A stretch of DNA of 64,000 bases from an uncultured Oscillospiraceae bacterium. Lineage in GTDB: Bacteria > Bacillota > Clostridia > Oscillospirales > Acutalibacteraceae. Below are positions 51,667-59,397 of the stretch, piece after piece. The position numbers and the translations under genes were made by a program. The stretch covers positions 74,112 through 138,111 of the forward strand of contig CABUNG010000003.1 of NCBI GenBank assembly GCA_902492895.1. The letters run 5' to 3'. The notes under the pieces were generated by a model. It was not told where the DNA came from. It made no database searches and saw nothing but the letters and a program-made list of their open reading frames with translations. How positions within the stretch are numbered: position 1 is the first letter of the stretch; the number at the start of each line of letters is the position of its first letter.

Positions 51667-51697
51667 TAAAAAAAATCCGCCTCTTTTCAGAGGCGGA
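51667..51697 (-). terminator. Terminator of the cold shock gene
   Basis: Minus strand TCCGCCTCT/AGAGGCGGA, loop GAAA, then TTTTTTTTAT, 15 bases after the csp stop. Confidence 0.9.
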
Positions 51698-51711
51698 CGT
51701 GTTCCGTCGGC

Positions 51712-51930
51712 TTATTCCGCGACGACGGTCACATTCTTCGCGCGCAGCTTGCTGCTGTTCTTGGGATCGGGCTCGGTCTCGAAGGTGACCTTCTGGCCCT
51801 CGGTGAGGGATTTGTAGCCGTCAGCCTGGATGGCGGAGAAGTGCACGAACACATCCTCGCCGGCCTCTTCGCTGGAGATGAAGCCGTATCCTTTTTCCGC
51901 ATTGAACCATTTGACAGTGCCGTTGTACAT
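51712..51930 (-). CDS. Cold shock protein (CspA family)
   Basis: 72 residues. One cold-shock domain with RNP1 KGYGFISS and RNP2 DVFVHFSAI. It binds single-stranded RNA/DNA and acts as an RNA chaperone. AAGGAGGA six bases before ATG. The 120-nt untranslated leader is typical for csp mRNAs, whose folding often controls translation by temperature. Confidence 0.97.
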   Translation of the reverse strand: MYNGTVKWFNAEKGYGFISSEEAGEDVFVHFSAIQADGYKSLTEGQKVTFETEPDPKNSSKLRAKNVTVVAE

Positions 51931-52058
51931 GGTGGGTCCTCCTTGAAAATAGAGTGGTAATCGTTCTGGCAAGCAAAAAACCCACAGGGCAGTAAATCAT
52001 CAAACGAACATGACTTACATACCATGTGAGTTCCGTTCCACGTCGTGATTACATCCGT

Positions 52059-52087
52059 AGTATAGCACAATTCCCGGTCCTTGTCAA
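52059..52087 (-). promoter_or_regulatory. Promoter of the cold shock gene
   Basis: Minus strand TTGACA, 17-nt spacer, TATACT: a near-consensus, probably very strong promoter. Confidence 0.9.
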
Positions 52088-52096
52088 TGCGAATTC

Positions 52097-52783
52097 TCAG
52101 GAAAGACCCTGCGGGAAAAATTTCCTGAAAAGAGAGGCTATGTAATACTGCGGACGGTGCTCGTTCAGCGAGACCACGCCGGGCAGGCGGGGCGCCCCCA
52201 CGGGTATCCGGATCCCCACGTGGCGGAATCCCCACAGGGCGGGCGGCACTTTGGTGACGATATCGTTTCCGTTTTCCACCCGCAGTGTTTTGAACACCCG
52301 TTTGTTATACGATTTCCGGAAGGCGCGGTTGCCCACCCGGGGACAGCCGAACAGGAGGACCTCGTAATCCTTCTGCGGATAATGGTATTCGAGATCGACC
52401 GCACACAGCACGGCCAGCGCGGCGCCGTACGAATGGCCGGCGACCTTGATGTGCTGGATTTCGGGGGTGACCGCGCAGAGGATGCGGCCGCGCACCGACG
52501 GCCGCTTATAGGCGTTCAGGAACCCGGAATGCACCCGGAGCTTGGGGTTGCAGCCGTCGTAGGGAATGCAGGTTTTAAAAAAGGTGAGATCGACCTTCCA
52601 GTCCTTGAGGGAATTGGAGCCGCGGAAGGTGATGTACAGGGTGTCGCCCTGCCGCCGGAGGTAACACTGCACGCCGTTGTCGTCGTCGATCACCTCTAAG
52701 CTCATCCCCGGAAAACAGGTCTGCACCTCCTTGTACGCGAGGGCGCAGAGTTCCATGCCGTAAAGCGTTTCATTGACGTTCAT
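52097..52783 (-). CDS. Class 3 lipase-like alpha/beta hydrolase
   Basis: 228 residues, no signal peptide. TLYITFRGSNSLKDWKVDLTF, the nucleophile elbow VAGHSYGAALAVL (Ser in GHSYG), FGCPRVGNRAF, then Asp in ENGNDIVTKVPP and His in FRHVGIRI complete the triad. Cytoplasmic location suggests an esterase or acyl hydrolase; the substrate is unknown. GGGAGGTG before ATG. Confidence 0.9.
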   Translation of the reverse strand: MNVNETLYGMELCALAYKEVQTCFPGMSLEVIDDDNGVQCYLRRQGDTLYITFRGSNSLKDWKVDLTFFKTCIPYDGCNPKLRVHSGFLNAYKRPSVRGRILCAVTPEIQHIKVAGHSYGAALAVLCAVDLEYHYPQKDYEVLLFGCPRVGNRAFRKSYNKRVFKTLRVENGNDIVTKVPPALWGFRHVGIRIPVGAPRLPGVVSLNEHRPQYYIASLFRKFFPQGLS

Positions 52784-53037
52784 CGGGCAGCACCTCCCTT
52801 ATTAGGATATGGGGAGGGAGGGACTGCCGTGCCTGGCCATCCGGCCTTTTGAGGAGATTTTGACGAACGGGACCCGCCCGTGGGGAGATCGATCCGTGCG
52901 GTATCTCCGCGCCTGAAGGGATCCGTCGGACCGTCTCCGTCCGGAGAGCGGCCCTTCCGGCGCCGTGGACCGCTCATGTCCGGATCATCGCGGCGCCCCC
53001 CGGATGGGACATCCGAGGGGCGTTCCGTACGGCGGGG

Positions 53038-53529
53038 TCAGACCAGTTCCCGCAGTTTGGCGAACACGGCCTCGTAATCGGGATGGTCGGCCACCTCGGG
53101 CACCACCTCGGCGTAGACCACCTTGCCGTCCCGGTCCACGATAAAGACTGCGCGGGCCAGCAGGGCCAGTTCCTCGATGAACGTCCCGGTCGCCAGCCCG
53201 AAGCTCCGGTCCTTGTAATCGGACAGGGTCCGGACCGCCTCGACGCCGCTGCCGCCGCACCAGCGGGACTGGGCAAAGGGCAGGTCGAGACTGACGGCCA
53301 CAATGGTCACGCCGGGCAGCTCCGCGGCTTTTTCATTGAACCGCCGGACCTCCTGATCGCACACCCCGGTGTCGAGAGAGGGCACGGTCAGGAATACCCG
53401 CACTCCGGTAAGATCGGTGTCCCGCACCTCGGCGAGCGAGGCATCCGTCAGGGTGAAGGGCGGCATCGGGTCCCCCGCCTTGAGGGGAGTCCCCCGGAGC
53501 GTCAGGGGGGCGCCTTTGAATGTGATCAT
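53038..53529 (-). CDS. tpx: Thiol peroxidase Tpx
   Basis: 163 residues. Atypical 2-Cys peroxiredoxin: the peroxidatic Cys57 is in TVPSLDTGVCDQE, the resolving Cys91 in DLPFAQSRWCGG. Reduces hydroperoxides with thioredoxin, helping an anaerobe survive oxygen exposure. GGAGGAG six bases before ATG 53529 sets the start. Two foldback elements lie immediately upstream and may contain or displace its promoter. Confidence 0.96.
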   Translation of the reverse strand: MITFKGAPLTLRGTPLKAGDPMPPFTLTDASLAEVRDTDLTGVRVFLTVPSLDTGVCDQEVRRFNEKAAELPGVTIVAVSLDLPFAQSRWCGGSGVEAVRTLSDYKDRSFGLATGTFIEELALLARAVFIVDRDGKVVYAEVVPEVADHPDYEAVFAKLRELV

Positions 53530-53568
53530 CTGCATCTCCTCCGTTTCATGGATGGGTTTTCCTCGGTA

Positions 53569-53720
53569 CGTAATGATGGTATCCGGGTATGCAGATTTTC
53601 GAGCGGAATCTAGGACCGGCAAGGCGGTATACCGCCGGGAAACACCCGATTTCAACGTTTTTCAACGATGACGGGCGTAAATTCCATCGAAAAGATACGG
53701 TGGCCGATTTCATCATTACG
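53569..53720. mobile_element. Foldback/MITE-like element A
   Basis: About 152 bp bounded by CGTAATGATG and its exact complement CATCATTACG. Inner complementary blocks around ATTTTCGA / CGAAAAGAT and a central 14-bp palindrome GGCGGTATACCGCC allow a long cruciform. No protein is encoded. Lies three bases from element B. Confidence 0.6.
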
Positions 53721-53723
53721 CAC

Positions 53724-53888
53724 CTAGTCGTCCATCCGGTTAGGAAATGCACTGGGAGCAGGAGCGAAATTTGAGACAAAGCAAGGCGGAGGACGCCGCC
53801 TTGCTGACGCAGGGCAAGGACGGGAACGCCGTTCTGTCCAAATTTCGCTCTGCTGCAAATGTATATTTCTGACCGGATGGACGACTAG
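53724..53888. mobile_element. Foldback/MITE-like element B
   Basis: 165 bp with perfect 17-bp terminal inverted repeats (CTAGTCGTCCATCCGGT). Nested complementary arms follow: AGCGAAATTTG/CAAATTTCGCT and a central AGCAAGGCGG/CCGCCTTGCT. No transposase or ORF of substance. Ends 38 bases from the erm stop codon. The architecture is that of a non-autonomous element or a large REP-type repeat. Confidence 0.75.
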
Positions 53889-53926
53889 TATACCCGAAAA
53901 CATCGGGTTCATGAGGGAGGCGTCTG

Positions 53927-54715
53927 TCATCCGGCTGTTCCGAAGCGGACAGCCCATCGGAACAGGCAGAGCCATTGGACATACCGCATATCGGCCGATC
54001 GGAAATCCCGGGGCAGCCCGGCATCCCGCAGGGCCGCCGTGAGCTGGTTGCGGGTCAGGATCCGTCTGAGTCCGGCCGCTCCCCCGCCGAAGCCGCGTTC
54101 GCAGAAAGCGGTGTACGCCCGCTGCTGCTCCCAAGGCAGATCGGGCGCCTCCTTGCGCCTGAGATGGAAGAGCACCGTGTCCACACGCGGTGCCGGATGA
54201 AAATCCTCCCGGCGAAAATGATAGACGATATCGCCGTCGAACCACGGGGCGAGCAGCAGCGATTTCAAAGTCGTCTCCGGCCGGCCCAAATAGCGTTTGG
54301 CCGCCCCTTTTTCCATGACCAGCCACACCTCCCGGGGCGGACGCCCGCTCTGGGTCAGCCGCCGGAGGATGGCCGAGGTGATCGAAAACGGGATGTTGGA
54401 AAACACCTTGTAGTCGTCCTTCGGCAGCGGCCAGGTGAGAAAATCCCGGTGATACAGCCGGACGGGGCCTCCGGCGGGAAACCGCGCCAGCAGCCGGTGA
54501 TACAGCCCGCCGTCCAGTTCCACGGCCGACACCCGACCGCACCGCTCGGCCAGGGCCGCCGTGAGATGCCCTTTCCCCGGACCGATTTCCACCACATGAT
54601 CGCTTTTGGACAGCGTGGTCCTGTCCAGCATCCGCCGGATCACCGTCCGGCCGGTCAGAAAATTCTGCGATACCCATAGGGGCTCACCCGCCCCGTTTCG
54701 CCTGTTTTGGGACAT
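53927..54715 (-). CDS. erm: Erm-family 23S rRNA adenine-N6-methyltransferase
   Basis: 262 residues. SAM-binding VVEIGPGKGHLT (41-52), VELD, the catalytic FSNIPFSIT (NIPF 107-110), then VMEKGAAKRYL and REDFHPAPRVDTVLF. NIP-F/Y, rather than the NLPY of RsmA/KsgA, points to the Erm group, which methylates A2058 and gives resistance to macrolides, lincosamides and streptogramin B. The start ATG 54715 has a modest AAAGTGG site; longer in-frame starts exist. The 5' leader has a strong promoter, a five-codon ORF and a terminator. The protein is divergent from common erm classes, as far as I can judge, so resistance must be tested. Confidence 0.85.
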   Translation of the reverse strand: MSQNRRNGAGEPLWVSQNFLTGRTVIRRMLDRTTLSKSDHVVEIGPGKGHLTAALAERCGRVSAVELDGGLYHRLLARFPAGGPVRLYHRDFLTWPLPKDDYKVFSNIPFSITSAILRRLTQSGRPPREVWLVMEKGAAKRYLGRPETTLKSLLLAPWFDGDIVYHFRREDFHPAPRVDTVLFHLRRKEAPDLPWEQQRAYTAFCERGFGGGAAGLRRILTRNQLTAALRDAGLPRDFRSADMRYVQWLCLFRWAVRFGTAG

Positions 54716-54815
54716 AAAAAAACACCACTTTCGATTTCGCCGCATGCGTTCGGACGCAAAAAAGCACACGAAAAACAAAAGAAGTGCCGGGACGGACACG
54801 TCCGCTCGGTTTCAT
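54684..54815 (-). CDS. Second, longer leader frame overlapping the erm start (doubtful)
   Basis: A 43-codon frame beginning MKPSGRVRPGTS, which ends 32 bases inside erm. It has an Arg-Val-Arg at 6-8, the same register as the RLR of the ErmD leader, but its ribosome site touches the ATG, so translation is doubtful. Listed because it overlaps the attenuator loop. Confidence 0.25.
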   Translation of the reverse strand: MKPSGRVRPGTSFVFRVLFCVRTHAAKSKVVFFYVPKQAKRGG

Positions 54816-54838
54816 CCTCTTTCTTCTTCGTGTGCTTT
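54758..54838 (-). terminator. Transcription attenuator upstream of erm
   Basis: Minus strand AAAGCACACGAA, a 54-nt loop with small internal complementarity (GAAGAA/TTCTTT, CGGAC/GTCCG), then TTCGTGTGCTTT running into six T. The 5' arm begins inside the MRIRK stop codon, so a ribosome stalled on that leader would cover it and block the terminator. Confidence 0.8.
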
Positions 54839-54854
54839 ATTTCCGAATCCGCAT
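54837..54854 (-). CDS. Erm leader peptide MRIRK
   Basis: Five codons plus TAA, with AGGAG nine bases before the ATG, in the transcript of a consensus promoter. Arg2-Ile3-Arg4 is the +X+ motif at which macrolide-bound ribosomes arrest; MRLR, the core of the ErmD leader, is known to be sufficient for drug-dependent stalling. The stop codon overlaps the first arm of the terminator. Confidence 0.75.
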   Translation of the reverse strand: MRIRK

Positions 54855-54893
54855 AATCGAAATCTCCTGAGGTGCAGACTTTTTTATGCCCTC

Positions 54894-54922
54894 ACTATAC
54901 CACCATGGGGTTATCCTGTCAA
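54894..54922 (-). promoter_or_regulatory. Promoter of erm
   Basis: Minus strand perfect TTGACA, 17-nt spacer, TATAGT; start site near 54887, about 30 nt before the leader ATG. Confidence 0.85.
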
Positions 54923-54969
54923 TCGGCGGCATCCGCCGTCCTTTTTTCCATAATCGTCGGCCGTCTCTA

Positions 54970-54998
54970 TTGTGAAGCGTTCCGGGATGGTGTAAAAT
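54970..54998 (+). promoter_or_regulatory. Promoter of the MmcQ/YjbR-like gene
   Basis: TTGTGA, 17-nt spacer, TAAAAT. Divergent from the erm promoter, 47 bases away. Confidence 0.7.
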
Positions 54999-55034
54999 GA
55001 ACCCGGCACAGTCGATTTGAAAGGATGCTGCCAA

Positions 55035-55412
55035 TTGAACAGAACCGAGCTCGAAGCTTATATAGCCGAAACGTACCCGGCGGATTCCGACTCCCCCTGG
55101 ATGACACATCCGAACTACAGGGTGTTCCGGCATCGCCGCAATCGAAAATGGTTTGCTTTGGTCATGGATATTCCCGAGCGGTATGTCGGACGGCCCGGGC
55201 GGGCAACGCTGGACGTCGTGAATGTCAAATGCGACCCGATTATGATCGGCTCGCTGCGGTCCGAACCCGGTTTTTTCCCCGCCTATCATATGAATAAGGA
55301 GAAATGGATCACCGTTTCCTTGGACGGCCGTGTACCGGACGGCCAAATCAAATGGTTGCTGGATCTGAGTTTTGCGCTGACGGCTCCCCGTATGAAAAAG
55401 CATAGGACCTGA
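55035..55412 (+). CDS. MmcQ/YjbR-family protein
   Basis: 125 residues. LEAYIAETYPADSDSPW, VFRHRRNRKWFALVMDIP, VKCDPIMIGSLRSEPGFFPAYHMNKEKWITVSLDG and the C-terminal LLDLSFALTA fit the YjbR (CyaY-like fold) family of putative DNA-binding proteins. A TTG start at 55035 with AAAGGA nine bases upstream is used. The function is unknown; divergent from erm. Confidence 0.88.
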   Translation: MNRTELEAYIAETYPADSDSPWMTHPNYRVFRHRRNRKWFALVMDIPERYVGRPGRATLDVVNVKCDPIMIGSLRSEPGFFPAYHMNKEKWITVSLDGRVPDGQIKWLLDLSFALTAPRMKKHRT

Positions 55413-55481
55413 ACCGGCCCATCGATTGGCCGCGCAGACCCCTGCCCCGCCTACCGCAGAAGGATACCGGCAATCCGCCTC

Positions 55482-56456
55482 TCACCGCTTCCCGGTCAGC
55501 GTACCCTTCCGGAACTCCTCGGCAAACCAGACCGACTCGAGCGCGAATTCCTTTCCGTTCAGATAGGCGAGGCTCCCGGCCGGGGTCGTGAAATCGAACC
55601 GGAGCTTGTAGGAACAGAGCGCCTGCTTGGTAAAGCCGGTGCCCTTGTTCTGTGCGTTGGTGCCGTACTTGCCGTCCCCGAGCAGCGGATGCCCGATCGA
55701 GGCAAGATGGGCGCGGATCTGGTGGGTGCGGCCGGTCAGCAGCTCGATTTCGAGCAGGGCCATCCCGTCCCGCTCCTCCAGCACCCGGTAACGGGTCGCA
55801 ATCGACCGGGCTCCTTCTTTGGCCCGTCCCAGCACATACACCCGGTTCTGTTCCTCGTTTTTTTCAAGGTAGCCCTCGAGCGTCGCCTCCTTCCGCTCCG
55901 GCACGCCGTGGACGATGCACAGATAATACTTGTGGATTTCCCGGTTTCGCAGCTTTTCGTTGAGGATCCGCAGCGCCTCGGCGGTTTTCGCCGCGATGAC
56001 GATCCCGCTGGTGTTGCGGTCGATGCGGTTGACGAGCGCCGGCGCGAACGCCTGCTCCCGTTCCGGATCGTACTCCCCTTTTTCATACAGATACCGCTGC
56101 ACCCGGCCGATCAGGGTGTCCCCGTACTCCCCGTCGTCCGGATGCACCAGCAGCCCCGCCTTTTTGTTGAGCAGCAGCAGATGCTCGTCCTCATACACGG
56201 GTTCGAGCTGCCGGGAGGCGTTCATAAACGCGTACACCGACGGCGCTTTTTCGAGAAACTCGTCCTTGACATAGAGGGTCAGGACATCCCCCTCCCGCAG
56301 CCGGTCGGAAATCTGACAGCGGCGGCCGTTGAGCTTGATATCCTTCTGCCGGATGTATTTGTACATCATCGAAACCGGCAGATTGTGGTAGGTTTTCTGC
56401 AGAAATTTGTCCACCCTCTGCCCGGCGTCGTTGGAACCGATGGTCACGGACTGCAT
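55482..56456 (-). CDS. RluA-family pseudouridine synthase
   Basis: 324 residues. An S4 RNA-binding domain (residues 12-60: QRVDKFLQKTYHNLPVSMMYKYIRQKDIKLNGRR) precedes the synthase domain with NKKAGLLVHP, the catalytic Asp in VNRIDRNTSG and LLTGRTHQIRAHLASIGHPLLGDGKYG. It isomerises uridines in 23S rRNA or tRNA (RluC/RluD-like). The target site cannot be told from the sequence. Confidence 0.94.
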   Translation of the reverse strand: MQSVTIGSNDAGQRVDKFLQKTYHNLPVSMMYKYIRQKDIKLNGRRCQISDRLREGDVLTLYVKDEFLEKAPSVYAFMNASRQLEPVYEDEHLLLLNKKAGLLVHPDDGEYGDTLIGRVQRYLYEKGEYDPEREQAFAPALVNRIDRNTSGIVIAAKTAEALRILNEKLRNREIHKYYLCIVHGVPERKEATLEGYLEKNEEQNRVYVLGRAKEGARSIATRYRVLEERDGMALLEIELLTGRTHQIRAHLASIGHPLLGDGKYGTNAQNKGTGFTKQALCSYKLRFDFTTPAGSLAYLNGKEFALESVWFAEEFRKGTLTGKR

Positions 56457-56588
56457 CGCAGGGTTCCGCCTTTCCGTTGGAATTTGCCGAAATGTGGCTT
56501 TTTTTCAGTATAGCACAGACTCACTCTTTTCAAAACCCATTTTTTTTGCTATACTGGTGTTGTGTCAAAAAAATGGAAATTGTGAGGG

Positions 56589-57173
56589 ATGCATCCTATG
56601 ACAAAGGAACGTGCACTGGATATTCTCAAAGAGGCCGGGGTTTTGCTGGAGGGCCATTTTCTGCTGACGTCCGGCCGTCATTCGGGCCGCTATCTGCAGT
56701 GCGCCCGGATCTTCCGGAACACCCGTTACAGCGAGGAACTCTGCGCCGCGCTCGCCGAGCATTTCCGGGATGACCGGGTGGATATCGTCATCGGCCCGGC
56801 CCTCGGCGCCGTCCAGATGGCTTATGAGGTCAGCCGTGCGCTCGGCTGCGAAAACTTCTTCGCCGAAAGAGAAGACGGCGCCATGACCCTGCGCCGCGGC
56901 TTTGCGATCGAGCCGGGCCAGCGGGTCCTCGTCGTGGAGGATGTCGTCACCACCGGCGGTTCGGTCCGCGAGGTTTTGGAAATCGTCCGGCAGGCGGGCG
57001 GCGAGGTCGTCGGGGTCGGCTCCATTGTGGACCGGACCGGCGGCCGGATCAGCTTCGGCGTGCCTTTCCGCTCCGTCGTCTCCATGGAAGTGGAGTCCTG
57101 GGAGCCCGGTGAATGCCCCTTGTGCAAGGCCGGCGCTCCGGCCCCCTACAAGCCGGGCAGCCGGAAAAAGTGA
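56589..57173 (+). CDS. pyrE: Orotate phosphoribosyltransferase
   Basis: 194 residues. HFLLTSGRHSGRYLQCARI, DIVIGPALGAVQMAYEVSRALG, and the PRPP-binding loop RVLVVEDVVTTGGSVREVL. It converts orotate and PRPP to OMP in pyrimidine synthesis. A TATACT -10 lies at 56550-56555 with a weak -35. No pyrimidine attenuator (PyrR box) is visible. Stop is 27 nt before radC. Confidence 0.95.
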   Translation: MHPMTKERALDILKEAGVLLEGHFLLTSGRHSGRYLQCARIFRNTRYSEELCAALAEHFRDDRVDIVIGPALGAVQMAYEVSRALGCENFFAEREDGAMTLRRGFAIEPGQRVLVVEDVVTTGGSVREVLEIVRQAGGEVVGVGSIVDRTGGRISFGVPFRSVVSMEVESWEPGECPLCKAGAPAPYKPGSRKK

Positions 57174-57200
57174 GGATGCGGGACAGAGGAGGGGCGCTGC

Positions 57201-57914
57201 ATGGCTGAGAGCGTTCACAGCGGGCACCGCCAGCGCTTCAAAGAGCAATTTCTTCAAACCGGCCTGGATGGGCTGAGTTCCCATCAGCTGCTCGAGATGC
57301 TGCTCTATTACAGCATTCCCCGCAAGGATACCAATCCCCTCGCCCATCGCCTGATCGATACCTTCGGCAGCCTGTCCGGGGTGCTCGAGGCGGAATACGA
57401 AGAGCTCTGCCGCGTGGAAGGCGTCACACCCCACACGGCGATGCTGCTGTGTTTCTGCGGCAAGCTGTTCTGGCGGTATTATCAGGATAAGTACGCCGAC
57501 GGCGTCGTTCTGACCAGTACGCAGGATTACGGGAACTACCTGCTGCCCCGTTTTTTCGGGATGAAAAACGAGGCCGTCGTGCTGCTGTGCCTCGACAACC
57601 GGGGCAAGGTGCTGCACTGCTCGACGGTGTTCGAGGGCAGCGTCAACGCCGCCGAAATCCACACCCGGCTGATCCTGGCCGAGGCACTCAAATACAACGC
57701 CACCGCCGTCGTCATCGCCCATAACCATCCCTACGGGCACGCCCTGCCCTCCCGTGAGGACCTCGAAACCACCCGTGTCCTCTGCAAGGCTCTGAATCTG
57801 GTGGAAATCCAGCTCATCGACCATCTGGTCGTCGCGCAGAACGATTTTATCTCCATGCGGGATACCCCGTCCTTCGCGCCGATCCTCTGCACCACCTGGA
57901 GAGCGGAGCCCTGA
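57201..57914 (+). CDS. radC: RadC-family JAB metalloprotein
   Basis: 237 residues. An N-terminal HhH-like segment (GLSSHQLLEMLLYYSIPRKDTNPLAHRLI) and a C-terminal JAMM/MPN domain with EIHTR, IAHNHPYGHALPSREDL. The Zn-binding H-x-H and D are present. Despite its name, a role in repair is unproven for the family. Co-directional with pyrE and followed by a strong terminator. Confidence 0.93.
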   Translation: MAESVHSGHRQRFKEQFLQTGLDGLSSHQLLEMLLYYSIPRKDTNPLAHRLIDTFGSLSGVLEAEYEELCRVEGVTPHTAMLLCFCGKLFWRYYQDKYADGVVLTSTQDYGNYLLPRFFGMKNEAVVLLCLDNRGKVLHCSTVFEGSVNAAEIHTRLILAEALKYNATAVVIAHNHPYGHALPSREDLETTRVLCKALNLVEIQLIDHLVVAQNDFISMRDTPSFAPILCTTWRAEP

Positions 57915-57926
57915 ACCCTATAAAGA

Positions 57927-57959
57927 AAAAGCCGCCGGATATGTTCCGGCGGCTTTTTT
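57927..57959 (+). terminator. Terminator after radC
   Basis: AAAAGCCGCCGG/CCGGCGGCTTTT, loop ATATGTT, with a T-run of six. Confidence 0.92.
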
Positions 57960-58190
57960 GTACGGTAAAACCACTGACCGGGCCTGCTGGCCGAGATACC
58001 GCCTAAGATGGCTATATCGAATCTCCTGGGATAACCTGCAGGGAAAGAGCAGAGCGATAGCGGCCCGCTTACGGGCGGCAAATAACAATTCCCCGCAGCT
58101 GGCAGATCCTATTACGCGTTTTACGCGTCTGCGAGAACGGAGGGCTATCCCTGCATCTGAAATGCCACGCGCTTTGCGCGTAGATGTGAG
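57960..58190. other. Unassigned intergenic stretch before repeat copy 2
   Basis: 231 bases after the radC terminator. Frames are short and basic. Short palindromes such as ACGCGTTTTACGCGT and CGCGCTTTGCGCG are present, but I can assign no gene or RNA. Confidence 0.4.
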
Positions 58191-58407
58191 CATCGGCTGA
58201 CAAGGGCAAACACACCTGCCGGCGGTCAAAAAGGCGGCCGGCGGCGTTCTCGACTGCGGCCTTGCCCGCCCATCGATTTGCTCCTTCGGCAGGTCCTTTG
58301 GAATTTTTCGGCGGTGAAAAAAGGTGGCGGCAAAACGGATGAGGCCGCCGGGCTGGCGCCATGACGCCGCCACACCCGTTTTCAAGGTGGCCCCTTGTCA
58401 ATCGATG
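58191..58407. mobile_element. MITE-like dispersed repeat, copy 2
   Basis: 217 bp. Ends CATCGGCTGACAAGGG and the complement of CATCGATTGACAAGGG, the same terminal inverted repeats as copy 1 at 20415-20648. Internally it keeps GGCAGGTCCTTTGGA and GAGGCCGCCGGGCTGGCGCC but lacks some copy-1 sequence near the middle and right end. Confidence 0.75.
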
Positions 58408-58416
58408 CAATTTTCT

Positions 58417-58560
58417 TTATCCGGGCTCTTTCAGCCGTGCGTAAATGCAGGAATCCAGCATCCGGCCGTTTTTGTACACGCCGTTCCGGAGGACCCCCTC
58501 CAGCTCGAAGCCCGCCTCTCGCGTTCAGTCCGCGAAGAACACGATACGATGATGCGGCTC
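58417..58560 (-). pseudogene. C-terminal remnant of a GNAT acetyltransferase
   Basis: On the minus strand the last 35 codons read GFELEGVLRNGVYKNGRMLDS followed by CIYARLKEPG and a stop, the typical C-terminus of RimJ/RimL-type GNAT enzymes. Upstream, ASSYRV in another frame corresponds to the preceding helix, so a frameshift separates the pieces and the rest is absent. The remnant stops ten bases from repeat copy 2. Confidence 0.6.
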
Positions 58561-59342
58561 GCATGCAAGCACCTGTTCCGTTTATCTACAAAAAGAAATC
58601 GTTTGGGAGACAAACGGCCTGGACGGCGCAGGGCATTTCCGGTTTTACTTTTCTAGGCCCGGACACAAAAATAGGCGGCTGAATCCGCCGCCTTTTCCAT
58701 CCGTATTTTCATAGCAGCCCCGGACCTGGATACACATATAAAAGAAGGGCCTGCACGCGATTGAAAACTATAGCCGAAGGCTCCTCCCGCTTGCAGCGCA
58801 GCCGGGATTTCCCATGTCCTTCCGGCCGAAACACCGCCCGCCCCGCAGGCAGAGCACCGGGTGCTGCCGCCCTCTTTTCAAGAACCGCAAGCAAGGACAA
58901 GCGCATTTCCATACCCGGCGTCCTGAACGGCCGCCGAACCGGGCCGATGGGGATTCTGATCGTTTTCATGCAGACCAAGCGCAGCCGGAATAATGCCGAA
59001 TACCCCCGCAGCCCTCTTGTGGAAAGCCCTCAAAATAGGGCGCTGCCGTCCGCATCAGGCGGGAGCGGCGCCGCCCTCGCCGCGTTTTCATCAAAGGTCA
59101 GAGAAAATCGTGCGTTTTTCCTTGGCATAGCGCCGGTTCCCCCGCAGGCCGAGATGACAAACGGCAGTACGGTGGGATGAATGTACCGGACCGTCGGCCA
59201 CGGCGCAGCACCCTTTCCTTTTTTGACGGCTTGAATACCCTTCAGGATATCCGATAAGGCGTTGTTCTTTCCTGGGTCTCTGATTTCACCCGCCCAGCGC
59301 GTTTCAGCAAGCGGGATGCGCCGTCCCTGCTTATTAAAATGC
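58561..59342. other. Gene-poor region upstream of the gdhA terminator
   Basis: About 780 bases with no recognisable protein on either strand. Frames of 80-140 codons exist but are Arg/Ala/Pro-rich with no ribosome site or known domain. A small hairpin (GGCGG/CCGCC with TTTT) lies at 58673-58697. It looks like decayed or repeat-derived DNA. Confidence 0.4.
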
Positions 59343-59378
59343 AAAAAACTCCCCGGGTTCGGAAAGAACCCGGGGAGT
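59343..59378 (-). terminator. Terminator of gdhA
   Basis: Minus strand ACTCCCCGGGTTC/GAACCCGGGGAGT, followed by TTTTTTGCATTTT; a strong 13-bp stem. Confidence 0.95.
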
Positions 59379-59397
59379 CGAAGGACAGGGAGACGGC

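Noticed and set aside
53724..54024. Minus-strand frames running from the foldback elements into erm
   Set aside because: They consist of element sequence joined to out-of-frame erm sequence; the real product there is the methyltransferase.
53927..54715. Reading the methyltransferase as the housekeeping RsmA/KsgA
   Set aside because: It has NIPF instead of NLPY, Erm-like VMEKGAAKR spacing, and an attenuation leader typical of inducible resistance genes.
58761..59180. A 139-codon plus-strand frame and a 104-codon minus-strand frame in the gap before gdhA
   Set aside because: Low-complexity composition, no known domain and no good ribosome site; more likely non-coding or decayed sequence.
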